Source of the DNA: CAYWMD01 sp964458575
GTDB taxonomy: Bacteria > Verrucomicrobiota > Verrucomicrobiia > Limisphaerales > JADLHS01
Length of the DNA: 52,807 nucleotides
NCBI GenBank assembly: GCA_964458575.1
Contig: CAYWMD010000047.1
Coordinates: 1-52,807 of the forward strand
Reading direction: 5' to 3'
The stretch's first letter is position 1, and each line of letters begins with the position of its first letter. Below, piece by piece: positions 33,922 to 43,085 of the stretch. Below the pieces are notes generated by a model that worked only from the letters and a program-made list of their open reading frames with translations, was not told the DNA's origin and did no database searches. Made by a program: the position numbers and the translations under genes.

Positions 33922-36801
33922 ATGAATGCTGGTGGACTCGTCTTGGCGGTGTTCGGCATTGCCTTCCATTGCGGGAGCACGGTTCACGCTCAACCCGTAT
34001 GGCGACAGGCCAGTTTCGCTGATTTTTCTCAAGGAACTTTTGACGATGCCGGCGCCAACGCGTACGTCTCGGCCGCGGGCCGCATTCAAACGGTGAACCG
34101 TTGGGATTTTAACGGCGACGGCTACGTTGACATCCTTTGCCCCAACTCGCATCCGCTGCTCGAAGGGCTCGACATGTCAATCTATTGGGGCGATGGAAAA
34201 GACTTCAGCATCGCGCGGCACAGTTTCGTCCCTGCCGATGGACCAATGTGGGTCACCGCGGGCGATTTGAATGGGGACGGGCGGACGGATCTGGTTGTTC
34301 CCAATTATTCCAACGGAACGTGGACCAAGATGGATTCCGCAGTTTATTGGGGCGGCGATGCCCAGCACCGCCACGGCGAGGACAGCAAATGGAACGCACC
34401 GCCGTTCTTTGGCAAAACGATGCTGCGCTCCAAGAATGCCCAAGGCGCCACGATTGCGGATCTGAATCGCGACGGGTTTCCCGAGATCGTCTTCGCTTTC
34501 TCAACCGGCTATTGGGAATACCGCGCGAAGGCCGAAAGGATTCCCGCCCGGGTTTACTGGAATCGAAAAGGAACATTCGGCCGCGATGATTTCACGGACT
34601 TGACCAACGTTGTGGCCGCGACGGCAGTCGCCGCCGCGGACCTCAACGGCGACAGTTGGCCCGACCTCGCGTTCGCCATCGGCGACGGACCAGAATCGTG
34701 CATTCTTTTTGGCGGCCCCGACGGTTTTGCTCAGGCCCGGCGGGTCAACCTGCCCACGGCCAAGGCCGATGCCGTGAAACTCGCGGACATCAACAACGAC
34801 GGTCGGTTGGATGCGCTGTTCGCCAACGAGAAAGGCGCGGTTTCCTGGGCTTATCTAAACCGCAGCGGTAAATTCGATCCCAAAGATCGCATCGCCTTCG
34901 AAACCCATCATGCCAAGGATGTGATCGTGGCGGATTTCAACCGGGACGGCTTGGCGGATGTTTTTTTTGCCAACCACATGTTCTCGCTGACGGACGAGGA
35001 ACGCTTCGGCAGTCGCTTGATTCCTTCCTACCTTTATTGGGGCGGCAAGGATGGCTTTTCCTCCGAGCGCCGGCAGGCGATCCAGACCATTGGCGCGTGG
35101 GGAGCAAACGCCATGGATCTCAACGGTGACGGCTGGCCGGATCTCCTGGTCTGCAATTTTCAGGAACAATTCTCCTTCGAAGTCCCATCGTTCGTTTACT
35201 GGAATGGACCGGGCGGCTTTGACGTTACCCGCCGCACGCCGCTTTATGAACACGGCGCCGCGGGCAACGCCGTGGCCGATTTCAACGGCGATGGGCATCC
35301 GGACATCCTCATTGTTTCAATGATGGGCCGGTCCCGCGGCGATTACGACGATTCCTATCTGTATTTGGGCGACAGCAAGGGCCAATACTCGACCGCCCGG
35401 CGGATCATACTGCCGGGTCGCGAGCCGTACGAACAGGCGATGGCTGATCTCAACGACGACGGCGCGGTGGACGTGCTGATGATGAACCAGGGCGAGACGT
35501 TTCGATTTGAAAACGAAGCGTGGATTTACTGGAACAAGTCCAACCGTCTGGACACCTGGAACATGACCGGCCTGCCCGCCTACGCGGGTGTGGGATTGGA
35601 AGTCGCCGATCTGGATCGCGATGGGTATCTGGATGTCCTTATTTCCAACAATCGCAATTACAGTGATGACAAGGGCTATTATGGCGACTACAAGGACACC
35701 CAGGAATCCGTTGATGCGAATACCCCTGCTTCACCGGGATCGTTCATCTACTGGGGCGGCCCGGCGGGCTACATCGTAACGGGACGCACCGTTCTGAATA
35801 TTGCCATTACGCGTTCGCCTTCCATCGCCGATGTCAATGGCGACGGACATCTCGACCTGGTTTTCGCCGGACCGCAGACCTCCATTTTTTTTGGCGACGG
35901 TACGCGGAACTACAGCGATCAACGGCGACAACCCATCCGGGGCACGCTGGGGCAGTTCAGTCACCAGACGGAAGTGGCCGACCTCAACAAGGACGGTTAT
36001 CTCGACATCCTATTTGCCGGCAACAAAGTCCTGATTTATTGGGGCGGCGCTGGCGCGAAATACGACGAAGCGCAACGGACCGTCTTGGACATTTCGGCAA
36101 AGACCCTGACGGTGGCGGACGTCAACAGGGACGGCTGGCTCGATCTGGTATGTCCGCTTTACAAGGTGGATGGCCATCGCTATGGCGATTCGAGCCTCCT
36201 GCTCGGCGGACCGGATGGATTCAGTCTCCAGCGGCGCATCCTTTTGTCGACCGATGGCGGCACCGGCAGTTTGGTGAGCGATTTTAACGGCGATGGATAC
36301 GCGGATGTCTTTTTCTTCTGCCACCGCACCGATGGCAGTTCCGATGTAGCCGGTGAATATGCGGATCACAAAGACAATTCGCGGCTGTATTGGGGCAGCG
36401 CGGACGGTTTTGGCCGTGACCGCTACCTGGCTGTTCCCACGGTCGGCATCCACTACGACATGGGCGTGGACCTTGGCCGAATCAACGACCGGGCCCTTGC
36501 GTGGAATTACATTTCGGTCGCCCGTGACTCGCAAGGCGCGAAATGGAGCAAGCTGAACTGGGACGCCGTCACGCCCGGCAAGACCGCGGTCCGATTCCAG
36601 GTTCGTTCGGCTGCGACGCGGGAAACCCTTGCGGAAGCGCCGTGGCAGGGGCCGACCGGACCCGATTCGTATTTCACCAAGTCCGGCAGCGATTTGCGCG
36701 GCGTGCCTCAGAAAGACTGGATTCAGTACAAACTGGTGCTCGACACTTTCAACGGAGCGGCCTCGCCGATCGTCAGCGCCGTCCAGATTGATTTTCAATG
36801 A
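33922..36801 (+). CDS. Secreted FG-GAP/VCBS protein with fourteen calcium-type repeats
   Basis: This 959-residue exported protein has a signal peptide (GLVLAVFGIAFHCGSTVHA) followed almost entirely by beta-propeller blades of the FG-GAP/VCBS class. Fourteen blade motifs of the form D-x-N-x-D-G-x-x-D or close variants can be read, beginning with DFNGDGYVD and ending with DFNGDGYAD; several are followed by the strand phrase YWGG. Fourteen blades fit two seven-bladed propellers in tandem. A final domain of about 100 residues (from AWNYISVARDSQGAKW) looks like a beta-sandwich. Such proteins bind ligands, cell surfaces or partner enzymes, and no catalytic site is apparent. The start has a good SD (GGAGGGAG). 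The stop overlaps a possible start of the beta-helix gene (ATGA). Confidence 0.88.
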   Translation: MNAGGLVLAVFGIAFHCGSTVHAQPVWRQASFADFSQGTFDDAGANAYVSAAGRIQTVNRWDFNGDGYVDILCPNSHPLLEGLDMSIYWGDGKDFSIARHSFVPADGPMWVTAGDLNGDGRTDLVVPNYSNGTWTKMDSAVYWGGDAQHRHGEDSKWNAPPFFGKTMLRSKNAQGATIADLNRDGFPEIVFAFSTGYWEYRAKAERIPARVYWNRKGTFGRDDFTDLTNVVAATAVAAADLNGDSWPDLAFAIGDGPESCILFGGPDGFAQARRVNLPTAKADAVKLADINNDGRLDALFANEKGAVSWAYLNRSGKFDPKDRIAFETHHAKDVIVADFNRDGLADVFFANHMFSLTDEERFGSRLIPSYLYWGGKDGFSSERRQAIQTIGAWGANAMDLNGDGWPDLLVCNFQEQFSFEVPSFVYWNGPGGFDVTRRTPLYEHGAAGNAVADFNGDGHPDILIVSMMGRSRGDYDDSYLYLGDSKGQYSTARRIILPGREPYEQAMADLNDDGAVDVLMMNQGETFRFENEAWIYWNKSNRLDTWNMTGLPAYAGVGLEVADLDRDGYLDVLISNNRNYSDDKGYYGDYKDTQESVDANTPASPGSFIYWGGPAGYIVTGRTVLNIAITRSPSIADVNGDGHLDLVFAGPQTSIFFGDGTRNYSDQRRQPIRGTLGQFSHQTEVADLNKDGYLDILFAGNKVLIYWGGAGAKYDEAQRTVLDISAKTLTVADVNRDGWLDLVCPLYKVDGHRYGDSSLLLGGPDGFSLQRRILLSTDGGTGSLVSDFNGDGYADVFFFCHRTDGSSDVAGEYADHKDNSRLYWGSADGFGRDRYLAVPTVGIHYDMGVDLGRINDRALAWNYISVARDSQGAKWSKLNWDAVTPGKTAVRFQVRSAATRETLAEAPWQGPTGPDSYFTKSGSDLRGVPQKDWIQYKLVLDTFNGAASPIVSAVQIDFQ

Positions 36802-38498
36802 CCGCAAGCCGGCTCCGAAGTTCAAAGAAACAGACGTTGCATTTGTCATCACCACCTCAAACCACGGCGGTGAACCAGATGGAATACCTCCGCGGCACAT
36901 GTCTGGTTGTGTTGCTCGCCTCGATGCTGCTCCAATGCGTCACGTTGGCCGGGAATCCCGGGAACATTTCCATTGTCGGGCCAAACGCGATCGCGGTGGA
37001 TTTGTCCGGCTATGCGGCCATCCACTATGTCGCGCCTGCGACTGATCCCAAGATGACAAGCGACGGGACTCGGGCGAGGCCATGGCCGTCCGTTGCGTCC
37101 GCGATGCAACATTTGGAGCCGGCTGACGAGAACCACCGGATCGCGGTTCTCGTGGGGGCGGGGACCTACGACGACGCCACAATTCAGATGCGCGAGTTTG
37201 TGGATCTCTTTGGCGGCTATTCGACCAATTCCTGGCAGCGTGAAATCCTCAAGCACGAGACGGTCTTGGACGGTCTGCACACGCGGCGGGTCATCATCGG
37301 GGCCAACAATGCCCGGCTCGACGGCTTTGTGGTGTGCCGTGGTCGGGCGACCGGCCACGGCGGAGCCATGTTGTGTGATGGCACTTCCCCGGCGATCAGC
37401 AACAATCGCTTCGAGGAGAATTCCACCGTGCCGCCCACTGATTTCCGCTCGGACCGCATTCATCAGGAAGGCCACCGCGGCGGGGCGATGGCGTGCTTGT
37501 TCGAGGCGGTGCCGGTCATCACCAACAACCTCTTCATCAACAACTGGACCGAGATCGGCGAAGGGGGCGCGCTTGCCGTTTACGGTTGGAATCGGTTGCC
37601 CGGCAACCCCCGCGCCCAGATTGAAAACAATGTGTTCGTGGACAACCGAGCCGGCACGAAGGATTACGGTAACAGCCGCAGCAGCAGTGGCGGAGCCGTT
37701 GTTTTTAGTCACGAGGTCTCATCCATATTCCGCAACAATGTCGTGGCGCACAACCGCTCGATGGGGAACAGCGATGCCGGCGGGATTTACATCGAGTTCT
37801 ACTCCAGCCCCACCATTGAGAACAACTGGATCGTCGGCAATGAAGCCCACGATGACGGCGGCGGCATTTACACGATGCGGATGGGAGAGCCTTTGATCCG
37901 CCACAATCTCATCGCCGGCAATTGGACAGAGAACGGCGGGGTCGGCGGCATTCGCGTCAGCAAGGAAGGGCGCGCTCGTGTTATTGACAATCAGATTGTC
38001 CGGAACCAAACCGGCGGCGGCATTTTTTGCGTGGATGGGTATTTGATTGCGCAGGCGAATCTGGTCGCCGACAACCTGGATCCGTCTCTGAAAGGTGCCG
38101 GCATCGGTGTACGACAGGGTTTCGAGTATTTTCAGCCGTCACAGATCGAAAACAACCGGGTTCTGAACAACGAAGGGCGTGCCATTTTGGTGGCCACGAC
38201 GGCCGGGCCATTGCCCGTAATGACCGGCAACCGCGTTCAGGAAGGCCCGCCCGCCACCAATGACTTCGCCCTGACCATCACCGGGGCGAGTTTCAATCGC
38301 GGCTCTGGCCAGACCCTCATCCGGGTCAGGGAAACCGCCGAAGCTGCCGGAAAACTTGCCGGTCGCATCGTTCGGCGCGGAACTCACTGGTCGGTTGTGG
38401 CCACGAGCCAGGCGGATGCCGTCACGGTGTGGGGCAACATGTCCACGGCGGATGCCGACCCGGCGTTGCACCTGATACCCGATTATCCCGGATTCTGA
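36798..38498 (+). CDS. Secreted right-handed parallel beta-helix protein
   Basis: This protein is up to 566 residues. About ten beta-helix rungs are visible as repeated N-N ladders: ISNNRF, ITNNLFINN, IENNVFVDNR, FRNNVVAHNR, IENNWIVGNE, IRHNLIAGNW, VIDNQIVRNQ and IENNRVLNNE. The fold is used by pectate-lyase-type polysaccharide lyases and by surface adhesins; no lyase active-site Lys/Arg set can be picked out with confidence. An N-terminal part has YVAPATDPKMTSDGTRARPW, common at the start of such proteins. The ATG at 36798 overlaps the previous stop (ATGA), but the clean signal peptide begins at the Met at 36879 (MEYLRGTCLVVLLASMLLQ), so 36879 may be the true start (539 residues). A short stem-loop spans the stop. 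Confidence 0.85.
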   Translation: MTASRLRSSKKQTLHLSSPPQTTAVNQMEYLRGTCLVVLLASMLLQCVTLAGNPGNISIVGPNAIAVDLSGYAAIHYVAPATDPKMTSDGTRARPWPSVASAMQHLEPADENHRIAVLVGAGTYDDATIQMREFVDLFGGYSTNSWQREILKHETVLDGLHTRRVIIGANNARLDGFVVCRGRATGHGGAMLCDGTSPAISNNRFEENSTVPPTDFRSDRIHQEGHRGGAMACLFEAVPVITNNLFINNWTEIGEGGALAVYGWNRLPGNPRAQIENNVFVDNRAGTKDYGNSRSSSGGAVVFSHEVSSIFRNNVVAHNRSMGNSDAGGIYIEFYSSPTIENNWIVGNEAHDDGGGIYTMRMGEPLIRHNLIAGNWTENGGVGGIRVSKEGRARVIDNQIVRNQTGGGIFCVDGYLIAQANLVADNLDPSLKGAGIGVRQGFEYFQPSQIENNRVLNNEGRAILVATTAGPLPVMTGNRVQEGPPATNDFALTITGASFNRGSGQTLIRVRETAEAAGKLAGRIVRRGTHWSVVATSQADAVTVWGNMSTADADPALHLIPDYPGF

Positions 38499-38506
38499 AA
38501 CCCGGG
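38487..38506 (+). terminator. Stem-loop across the stop of the beta-helix gene
   Basis: CCCGG and CCGGG form a 5-bp stem with the TGA stop in a 10-nt loop. It is weak alone, but matches the stop-in-loop pattern seen at 18626-18657 and 26989-27011. Confidence 0.3.
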
Positions 38507-38633
38507 CTGCCGGCACACAGCCGCGAATTCTTCCGGCTTGCCGCGGTACGTGATATCGGCAATCTACGCGGGATCGTTGCATCGGCTGATCCGTTTAGGC
38601 GACCGAAGCCATGGTCATTGTCAAAGTAATGAT

Positions 38634-40064
38634 ATGCAGTCTTTAAGAGTTTTTTCTTTCCTGGTCCTCGTCGGCGGGCAAATCACTGCCGCGGGGCAGT
38701 CAAGCAGGACGGAAAACTTCGACAAGGATCCCGGCTGGACTAGCGTCAACAATCAACCGCAGTTTCCGCCCTGCCTAACCGTGGATCAGGATTTTGGCTA
38801 CAGCCCCAGGAGCAGTTTTACCGGTGGCCACCCCGGCGAGATCGGCGGCAAGATCTGGCGGGCCTCCAGCAAGGCGTATTACGCAAAAATTATCGAGCCG
38901 AAAACTTTCCAGAACAAACTGACCGCCTCGGGAAAATTCGCCGTGACGAAGGCGGCTGGACCATCGGGATTTCTGGTTGGCTGGTTCAATTCATCCTCTC
39001 CGCCGGGTTGGCGGAATCTCAACTCACTGGCCATGCGAGTGGATGGAGAAAAAGGATTCTTTCGGGTTTACTGCGAATATGGAACCCAGCGCAAGCTGAC
39101 CAGCACCATAGACATTGACCGGAGGACCAACATTAAGCACCGGGATGACGGCACGGTGCATACCTGGTCAATCGCCTATGACCCCGAAGGCAACCAGGGC
39201 GGTGGCGCGATTGAATTCAAGCTGGATGGCAATTTCTGGCCGCTTGTTTTGAAGCCTGGTCACAAACAGGACGGCGCCGTGTTGGATCGCTTCGGCTTGT
39301 GGAATCGCCAGACCGAGGCCAACTCGCCAATCTGGGTTTATTTCGACGACGTCGTATTGGATGGAGTTCGGCAGGACTTTTCGAGCGATCCCGGCTGGCA
39401 GGGTAATGGCAATCGCCGGACCTACACGGATTGCGAAGTTGAGCCCCGGCACAATTTCGGTTTCAAAAACACCAACCACGCTGGTGGCGCGGCGCCGGGT
39501 GAAATGGGAGGCATCCTGTGGCGGACGGAAAGTCGGGCTCATGAAACAGCCGGATTTTATGCCGACACGCGGATAGGGAGGTTGAACTTGAACCATAGAT
39601 TGTCCGCGCATGGCAAACTCAACATGACGCGCACCTGCGTTGACGCCGGCCTCTACCTGGGCTGGTTCAATACCGCCACCTACGACAGCCCAACGACCCA
39701 CAATATTCTCACGCCAAAAAACTTTGTGGGCGCCGTCGTCGAGTCACCCAGCCTCGAAGGGCAAAAAATCAACGCCTGTTACCGAACGGGGGCCGGAACT
39801 TACGGCCTGCAAACGTCTTCACCGAAATTGGTACCGCCAACGGGTCCGCTGAACTGGGCCATTGACTATGACCCTTTGCTGCCTACCAACAACCTGGTGG
39901 TCACGGTTGCCGGGGAGAAGACGACATTAACCGTGCCCCGGAGTAGTCGCGGGGAGAAAACGACGTTTGACGCATTCGGAATCGGGACGACACGAAAAGG
40001 CGGCCATTGGATCGAGATGTTTTTCGACGATGTCACATACACGATGGCCGGTAATGATGAATAA
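38634..40064 (+). CDS. Secreted protein made of two copies of an unrecognised beta-rich module
   Basis: I do not recognise a named family. The 476-residue product has a signal peptide (MQSLRVFSFLVLVGGQITAA) and two homologous modules of about 220 residues. Matching points are NFDKDPGW and DFSSDPGW at the module starts, PGEIGGKIWR and PGEMGGILWR, FLVGWFNS and LYLGWFNT, WSIAYDP and WAIDYDP, and a closing YFDDVVLDG and FFDDVTYTM. The many Trp/Gly and alternating strands suggest a concanavalin-like or other jelly-roll sandwich that could bind glycans. The same module appears once in the protein at 41176-43062. The Met at 38634 is preferred because it starts the signal peptide; in-frame sequence back to 38538 is not signal-like. 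Confidence 0.75.
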   Translation: MQSLRVFSFLVLVGGQITAAGQSSRTENFDKDPGWTSVNNQPQFPPCLTVDQDFGYSPRSSFTGGHPGEIGGKIWRASSKAYYAKIIEPKTFQNKLTASGKFAVTKAAGPSGFLVGWFNSSSPPGWRNLNSLAMRVDGEKGFFRVYCEYGTQRKLTSTIDIDRRTNIKHRDDGTVHTWSIAYDPEGNQGGGAIEFKLDGNFWPLVLKPGHKQDGAVLDRFGLWNRQTEANSPIWVYFDDVVLDGVRQDFSSDPGWQGNGNRRTYTDCEVEPRHNFGFKNTNHAGGAAPGEMGGILWRTESRAHETAGFYADTRIGRLNLNHRLSAHGKLNMTRTCVDAGLYLGWFNTATYDSPTTHNILTPKNFVGAVVESPSLEGQKINACYRTGAGTYGLQTSSPKLVPPTGPLNWAIDYDPLLPTNNLVVTVAGEKTTLTVPRSSRGEKTTFDAFGIGTTRKGGHWIEMFFDDVTYTMAGNDE

Positions 40065-40164
40065 GTCCCGTGCAATAACGGTTGCGACAAAGAGCAATTC
40101 TGGCCCGCTTAATTTGAATATATCTTACGTTGTCATGAGCGTTGTAACTTGTTGAAAAACAATG

Positions 40165-40191
40165 TTGACAAAGCTCGTTTCCGGGTATTAA
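40165..40191 (+). promoter_or_regulatory. Candidate promoter of the second pseudopilin gene
   Basis: A perfect TTGACA (40165-40170) is followed after 15 bp by TATTAA (40186-40191), 9 bp before the ATG at 40201. The spacing is short, and the start site would fall almost at the ATG, giving a nearly leaderless mRNA. The preceding 130 bp is A+T-rich relative to its surroundings. Confidence 0.3.
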
Positions 40192-40200
40192 GGTCGCGTT

Positions 40201-41046
40201 ATGAAAGCCACCGCGTTGTTGAAACAGGAGGAGACAAGCACGCGCAGCCAGGTGGTTCGCCCCCGCATCGCCACCCAATCAAGCGCATTCACGCTCATCG
40301 AACTTCTCGTCGTCATCGCCATCATCGCCATCCTGGCGGCCATGCTTTTGCCAGCTTTGTCCCGCGCCAAAGGAAAAGCGCAACAGACCAAGTGTCTCAG
40401 CAACACCAAGCAATTTGCTTTGGCAACACAGATGTACCTGAATGACAACGAAGATTATCTGCCCTTGGGCCAGGTCGCATCTGGGAGTTTCTTTGCAGTC
40501 GCGCTTTCTCCCTACATCGGCGTGGCCTTCGACCCCAACCAGTCAAAGATCGAGGCTTACATTGCAAGCGTGTGCAAAAACTCTGGTGTATATCGGTGCC
40601 CTACCTGGCCCAACAAGAACATGACAGACGATAAGGATTATGGGTGTCAGTACACCATCAACGCCATTGATTTTGGCCTTCTGTCACCGCCCAACTACAA
40701 CAATTACTATCAAAGTGGGGAGGTTACCAAAGGAGTAAGACTTAGCGCGTTACCACCGAAACTTCCAGAAATTGCGTGGCTGGTCGAATTGTACGGTGAT
40801 CCCAGCGGGCAGGTCGTACTCTCTTTCGGCGGGGCCGATATCCACAAGCCCAAGCACGGCACTTTCGGACCGGACGGCAAGCCCAACCAGCGTGGCGAAG
40901 TTCGAATGATCGCATACAATGATACTCGGCACATGGGAAGCACGCCCATCGCGTTCATGGACGCCCACTCCTCGCTCGTACCTCTGAGGAAGGAAAAGCT
41001 CCCTTGGCGGTTCTTCAACCCTCAGGACACGGCAAACAAATATTAG
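40201..41046 (+). CDS. Type II secretion pseudopilin-like protein (second copy)
   Basis: This 281-residue prepilin-type protein has the leader sequence ending at Ala directly before FTLIELLVVIAI (not the usual Gly), the Glu at mature position 5, and a long hydrophobic helix ending MLLPALSRAKGKA. The body has KCLSNTKQFALATQMYLNDN and a C-terminal HMGSTPIAFMDAHSSLVPL, where a DG-type box is replaced by DA. It is homologous to the protein at 27637-28443 but diverged outside the N-terminal 60 residues. Prepilin peptidase processing at Ala-Phe is plausible but less certain. It stands between secreted-protein genes with its own candidate promoter. No assembly machinery is encoded nearby, so a role as an independent surface or secretion-linked protein is possible. 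Confidence 0.88.
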   Translation: MKATALLKQEETSTRSQVVRPRIATQSSAFTLIELLVVIAIIAILAAMLLPALSRAKGKAQQTKCLSNTKQFALATQMYLNDNEDYLPLGQVASGSFFAVALSPYIGVAFDPNQSKIEAYIASVCKNSGVYRCPTWPNKNMTDDKDYGCQYTINAIDFGLLSPPNYNNYYQSGEVTKGVRLSALPPKLPEIAWLVELYGDPSGQVVLSFGGADIHKPKHGTFGPDGKPNQRGEVRMIAYNDTRHMGSTPIAFMDAHSSLVPLRKEKLPWRFFNPQDTANKY

Positions 41047-41175
41047 TTGCTGTCGCCCATGCGCCGACGGCTGGTGACCGCGAACCCTGTCGGTGTCTGC
41101 AAGCCTGCGATTTCTGGTGTTAATGTTCAACGTGGAATCTAACTTTTGTCCATCAAGCCCAAGCATATCAAAACC

Positions 41176-43062
41176 ATGAATTCAAATGTTCGCAATCCGA
41201 TTAAACTCACAACGCGTCGCGGTGCATTGCTGGTCGCAAGCATGGTCGGCGTGCTGAGTTTGAAACTGTTTTCATCACCCGCCGCCGCCGCCTCCTTCCA
41301 AGAGCAAAGCGGCACCGTCGTCATCGAAGCGGAGAATTTCGACACGAACTTCACGCAGCCCGGCGGGGCTTGGGTGTATAGCAGCACACCGCTGACGAAT
41401 GCTGCATTCGGCGGGCCGGGTGCAGCCTACGCCGGTTCAGGGTACCTGAAAGCCGTGGGTGTGGGCGGCGCCAGCGCCAGCATGAGCCCGCATGCCGACT
41501 ACAAGGTCAACTTCACCAGCACCGGCACACACTACATCTGGGTAAGTGGCAGCGATGCCGGCAGCGCCAACGTCCATGTAGGAATTGACGGCGTTGTGCC
41601 GAGCACGGCTCAATTCATCGGATCCTATTTCGGCTACCCACTCGCCGGTGAACTTTTGTGGGACAACTACTACAACCCGGGCGGAGGCGGGGCTACTTAT
41701 CCGGCCCGACTGGAGGTGCCGAGCACGGGCGAACACACCATTAATCTCTTCTTTCGACTGCAAAACGTTTACGTGGACAAGCTCCTCTTGACCACCGACA
41801 TTAATTTGCTCGATCCGCTCAGCCCGCCGCAAGGAGGCGCCAATGGGTATAATCCGGACGAAACCCTCGCGCCATCGGCTTCCTTGGCGGTGGCAATCAC
41901 GCAACCCGCGCCCGGCAAGTCGTTCCCGTCCAACAGCGTCGTAACCGTGTCCGCCAAACCCTTTACCAACAACACGGCAGTTTCCAAAATAGAGTTCTTC
42001 GCCCAACTGCTTCCTTCCGGGAACACGAACAAGATCGGTGAAGCGACGAATCTGGTGTATCAGACCGGTTGGACCAATCTCACCGTCGGCAACTATGCGC
42101 TCAGGGCCGTGGTAACCGCCGGCGGCACATCCGCCACCAGCGCCGTGGTGAATGTGGCCATCACGGTCCCCAACACCTGCCCGACTCCGCTGGTTTGGCA
42201 AACGAACACGTTTAATGCCGGTTTGGAGGATTTCACGGCCGTGCTGGCCAACCACACGACCTCGGACATTCCGGGCTTTGGCATTAATTTCGACTGGAGC
42301 AATACCAGTTTTGCCGGCGGGCCGGCGGGCGAACTGGGCGGCACTTTTGCGCGCATTGGCAACGTCACTGCCTACGTCGCTGAACCGTTTTCGCGTCCGG
42401 TCAGTTTGAACGACGAACTCTGGTTTCGTTCCAGCCTCCGACTGGCGGATGTCACGCTGTGGAACACGGACTTCTTCTTCGGGTATTTCGACACCAACAG
42501 CCCTGATTCCCGGGTGGGATTCAAAATCCTCAATCCAAACAATGGGATTTGGCGCTACCGGCATTTTGCCATCACTCAATCGTCCGCGCGCTATAATCTG
42601 ACTCCCGACCAGGCGGTAGGGAAATTCGAGTTCCATTGGATTCCTTCCGGACTGGGAGACGGTTCCGGCACCTCCATCGCCACGGTGGTCAGCAACGGGG
42701 TCACCTATGTGACCACGAACAGCTATCCCGCCGCCAGCACGGCCACATTCAACGCCATCGGCTGGCTGATACCTTATCAGCCAACTTCCGATTCGCAGGC
42801 TGCCAGTGCTTGGTTTGACAACATCGAGCACAAAGTGCCGGGATACACCAGCCTGAACGCACAACGATTGGGCGCCAATCAGATCGTATTGAGTTGGGGA
42901 GCGGATGGCTACTCGTTGCAGTACAACGACAGTTCCATTGGCGATCCCAACGGTTGGGTCAATTCTCCGGACCCGGTGGTGACCGTCGGTCGGACTTACT
43001 ACACGACCAATACGTTTGCTCCGGGCGCGCGATTCTACCGCTTGAAACTGAACTGCCTGTAA
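41176..43062 (+). CDS. Secreted multidomain protein: CBM6/35-like, Ig-like and a GELGG module
   Basis: This is an exported protein of 628 residues. The Met at 41176 is preferred; a TTG at 41146 adds ten residues before the signal (RRGALLVASMVGVLSLKLF). Residues about 35-225 resemble a carbohydrate-binding module of the CBM6/35 type (SGTVVIEAENFD, GTHYIWVSGSDAGSANVHVG, LEVPSTGEHTINLFFRLQ). Residues about 235-330 form a bacterial Ig-like domain (VAITQPAPGKSFPSNSVVTV). The following segment, about 340-560, carries the module duplicated in the protein at 38634-40064 (PAGELGGTFAR, FFFGYFDT, AWFDNIEHK). A short C-terminal tail (YSLQYNDSSIGDPNGW) is typical of surface-anchoring ends of verrucomicrobial proteins. 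No catalytic domain is visible; binding to polysaccharide is the likely role. Confidence 0.78.
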   Translation: MNSNVRNPIKLTTRRGALLVASMVGVLSLKLFSSPAAAASFQEQSGTVVIEAENFDTNFTQPGGAWVYSSTPLTNAAFGGPGAAYAGSGYLKAVGVGGASASMSPHADYKVNFTSTGTHYIWVSGSDAGSANVHVGIDGVVPSTAQFIGSYFGYPLAGELLWDNYYNPGGGGATYPARLEVPSTGEHTINLFFRLQNVYVDKLLLTTDINLLDPLSPPQGGANGYNPDETLAPSASLAVAITQPAPGKSFPSNSVVTVSAKPFTNNTAVSKIEFFAQLLPSGNTNKIGEATNLVYQTGWTNLTVGNYALRAVVTAGGTSATSAVVNVAITVPNTCPTPLVWQTNTFNAGLEDFTAVLANHTTSDIPGFGINFDWSNTSFAGGPAGELGGTFARIGNVTAYVAEPFSRPVSLNDELWFRSSLRLADVTLWNTDFFFGYFDTNSPDSRVGFKILNPNNGIWRYRHFAITQSSARYNLTPDQAVGKFEFHWIPSGLGDGSGTSIATVVSNGVTYVTTNSYPAASTATFNAIGWLIPYQPTSDSQAASAWFDNIEHKVPGYTSLNAQRLGANQIVLSWGADGYSLQYNDSSIGDPNGWVNSPDPVVTVGRTYYTTNTFAPGARFYRLKLNCL

Positions 43063-43085
43063 GCGAGCCGGCGGGAAGCGCGAAC

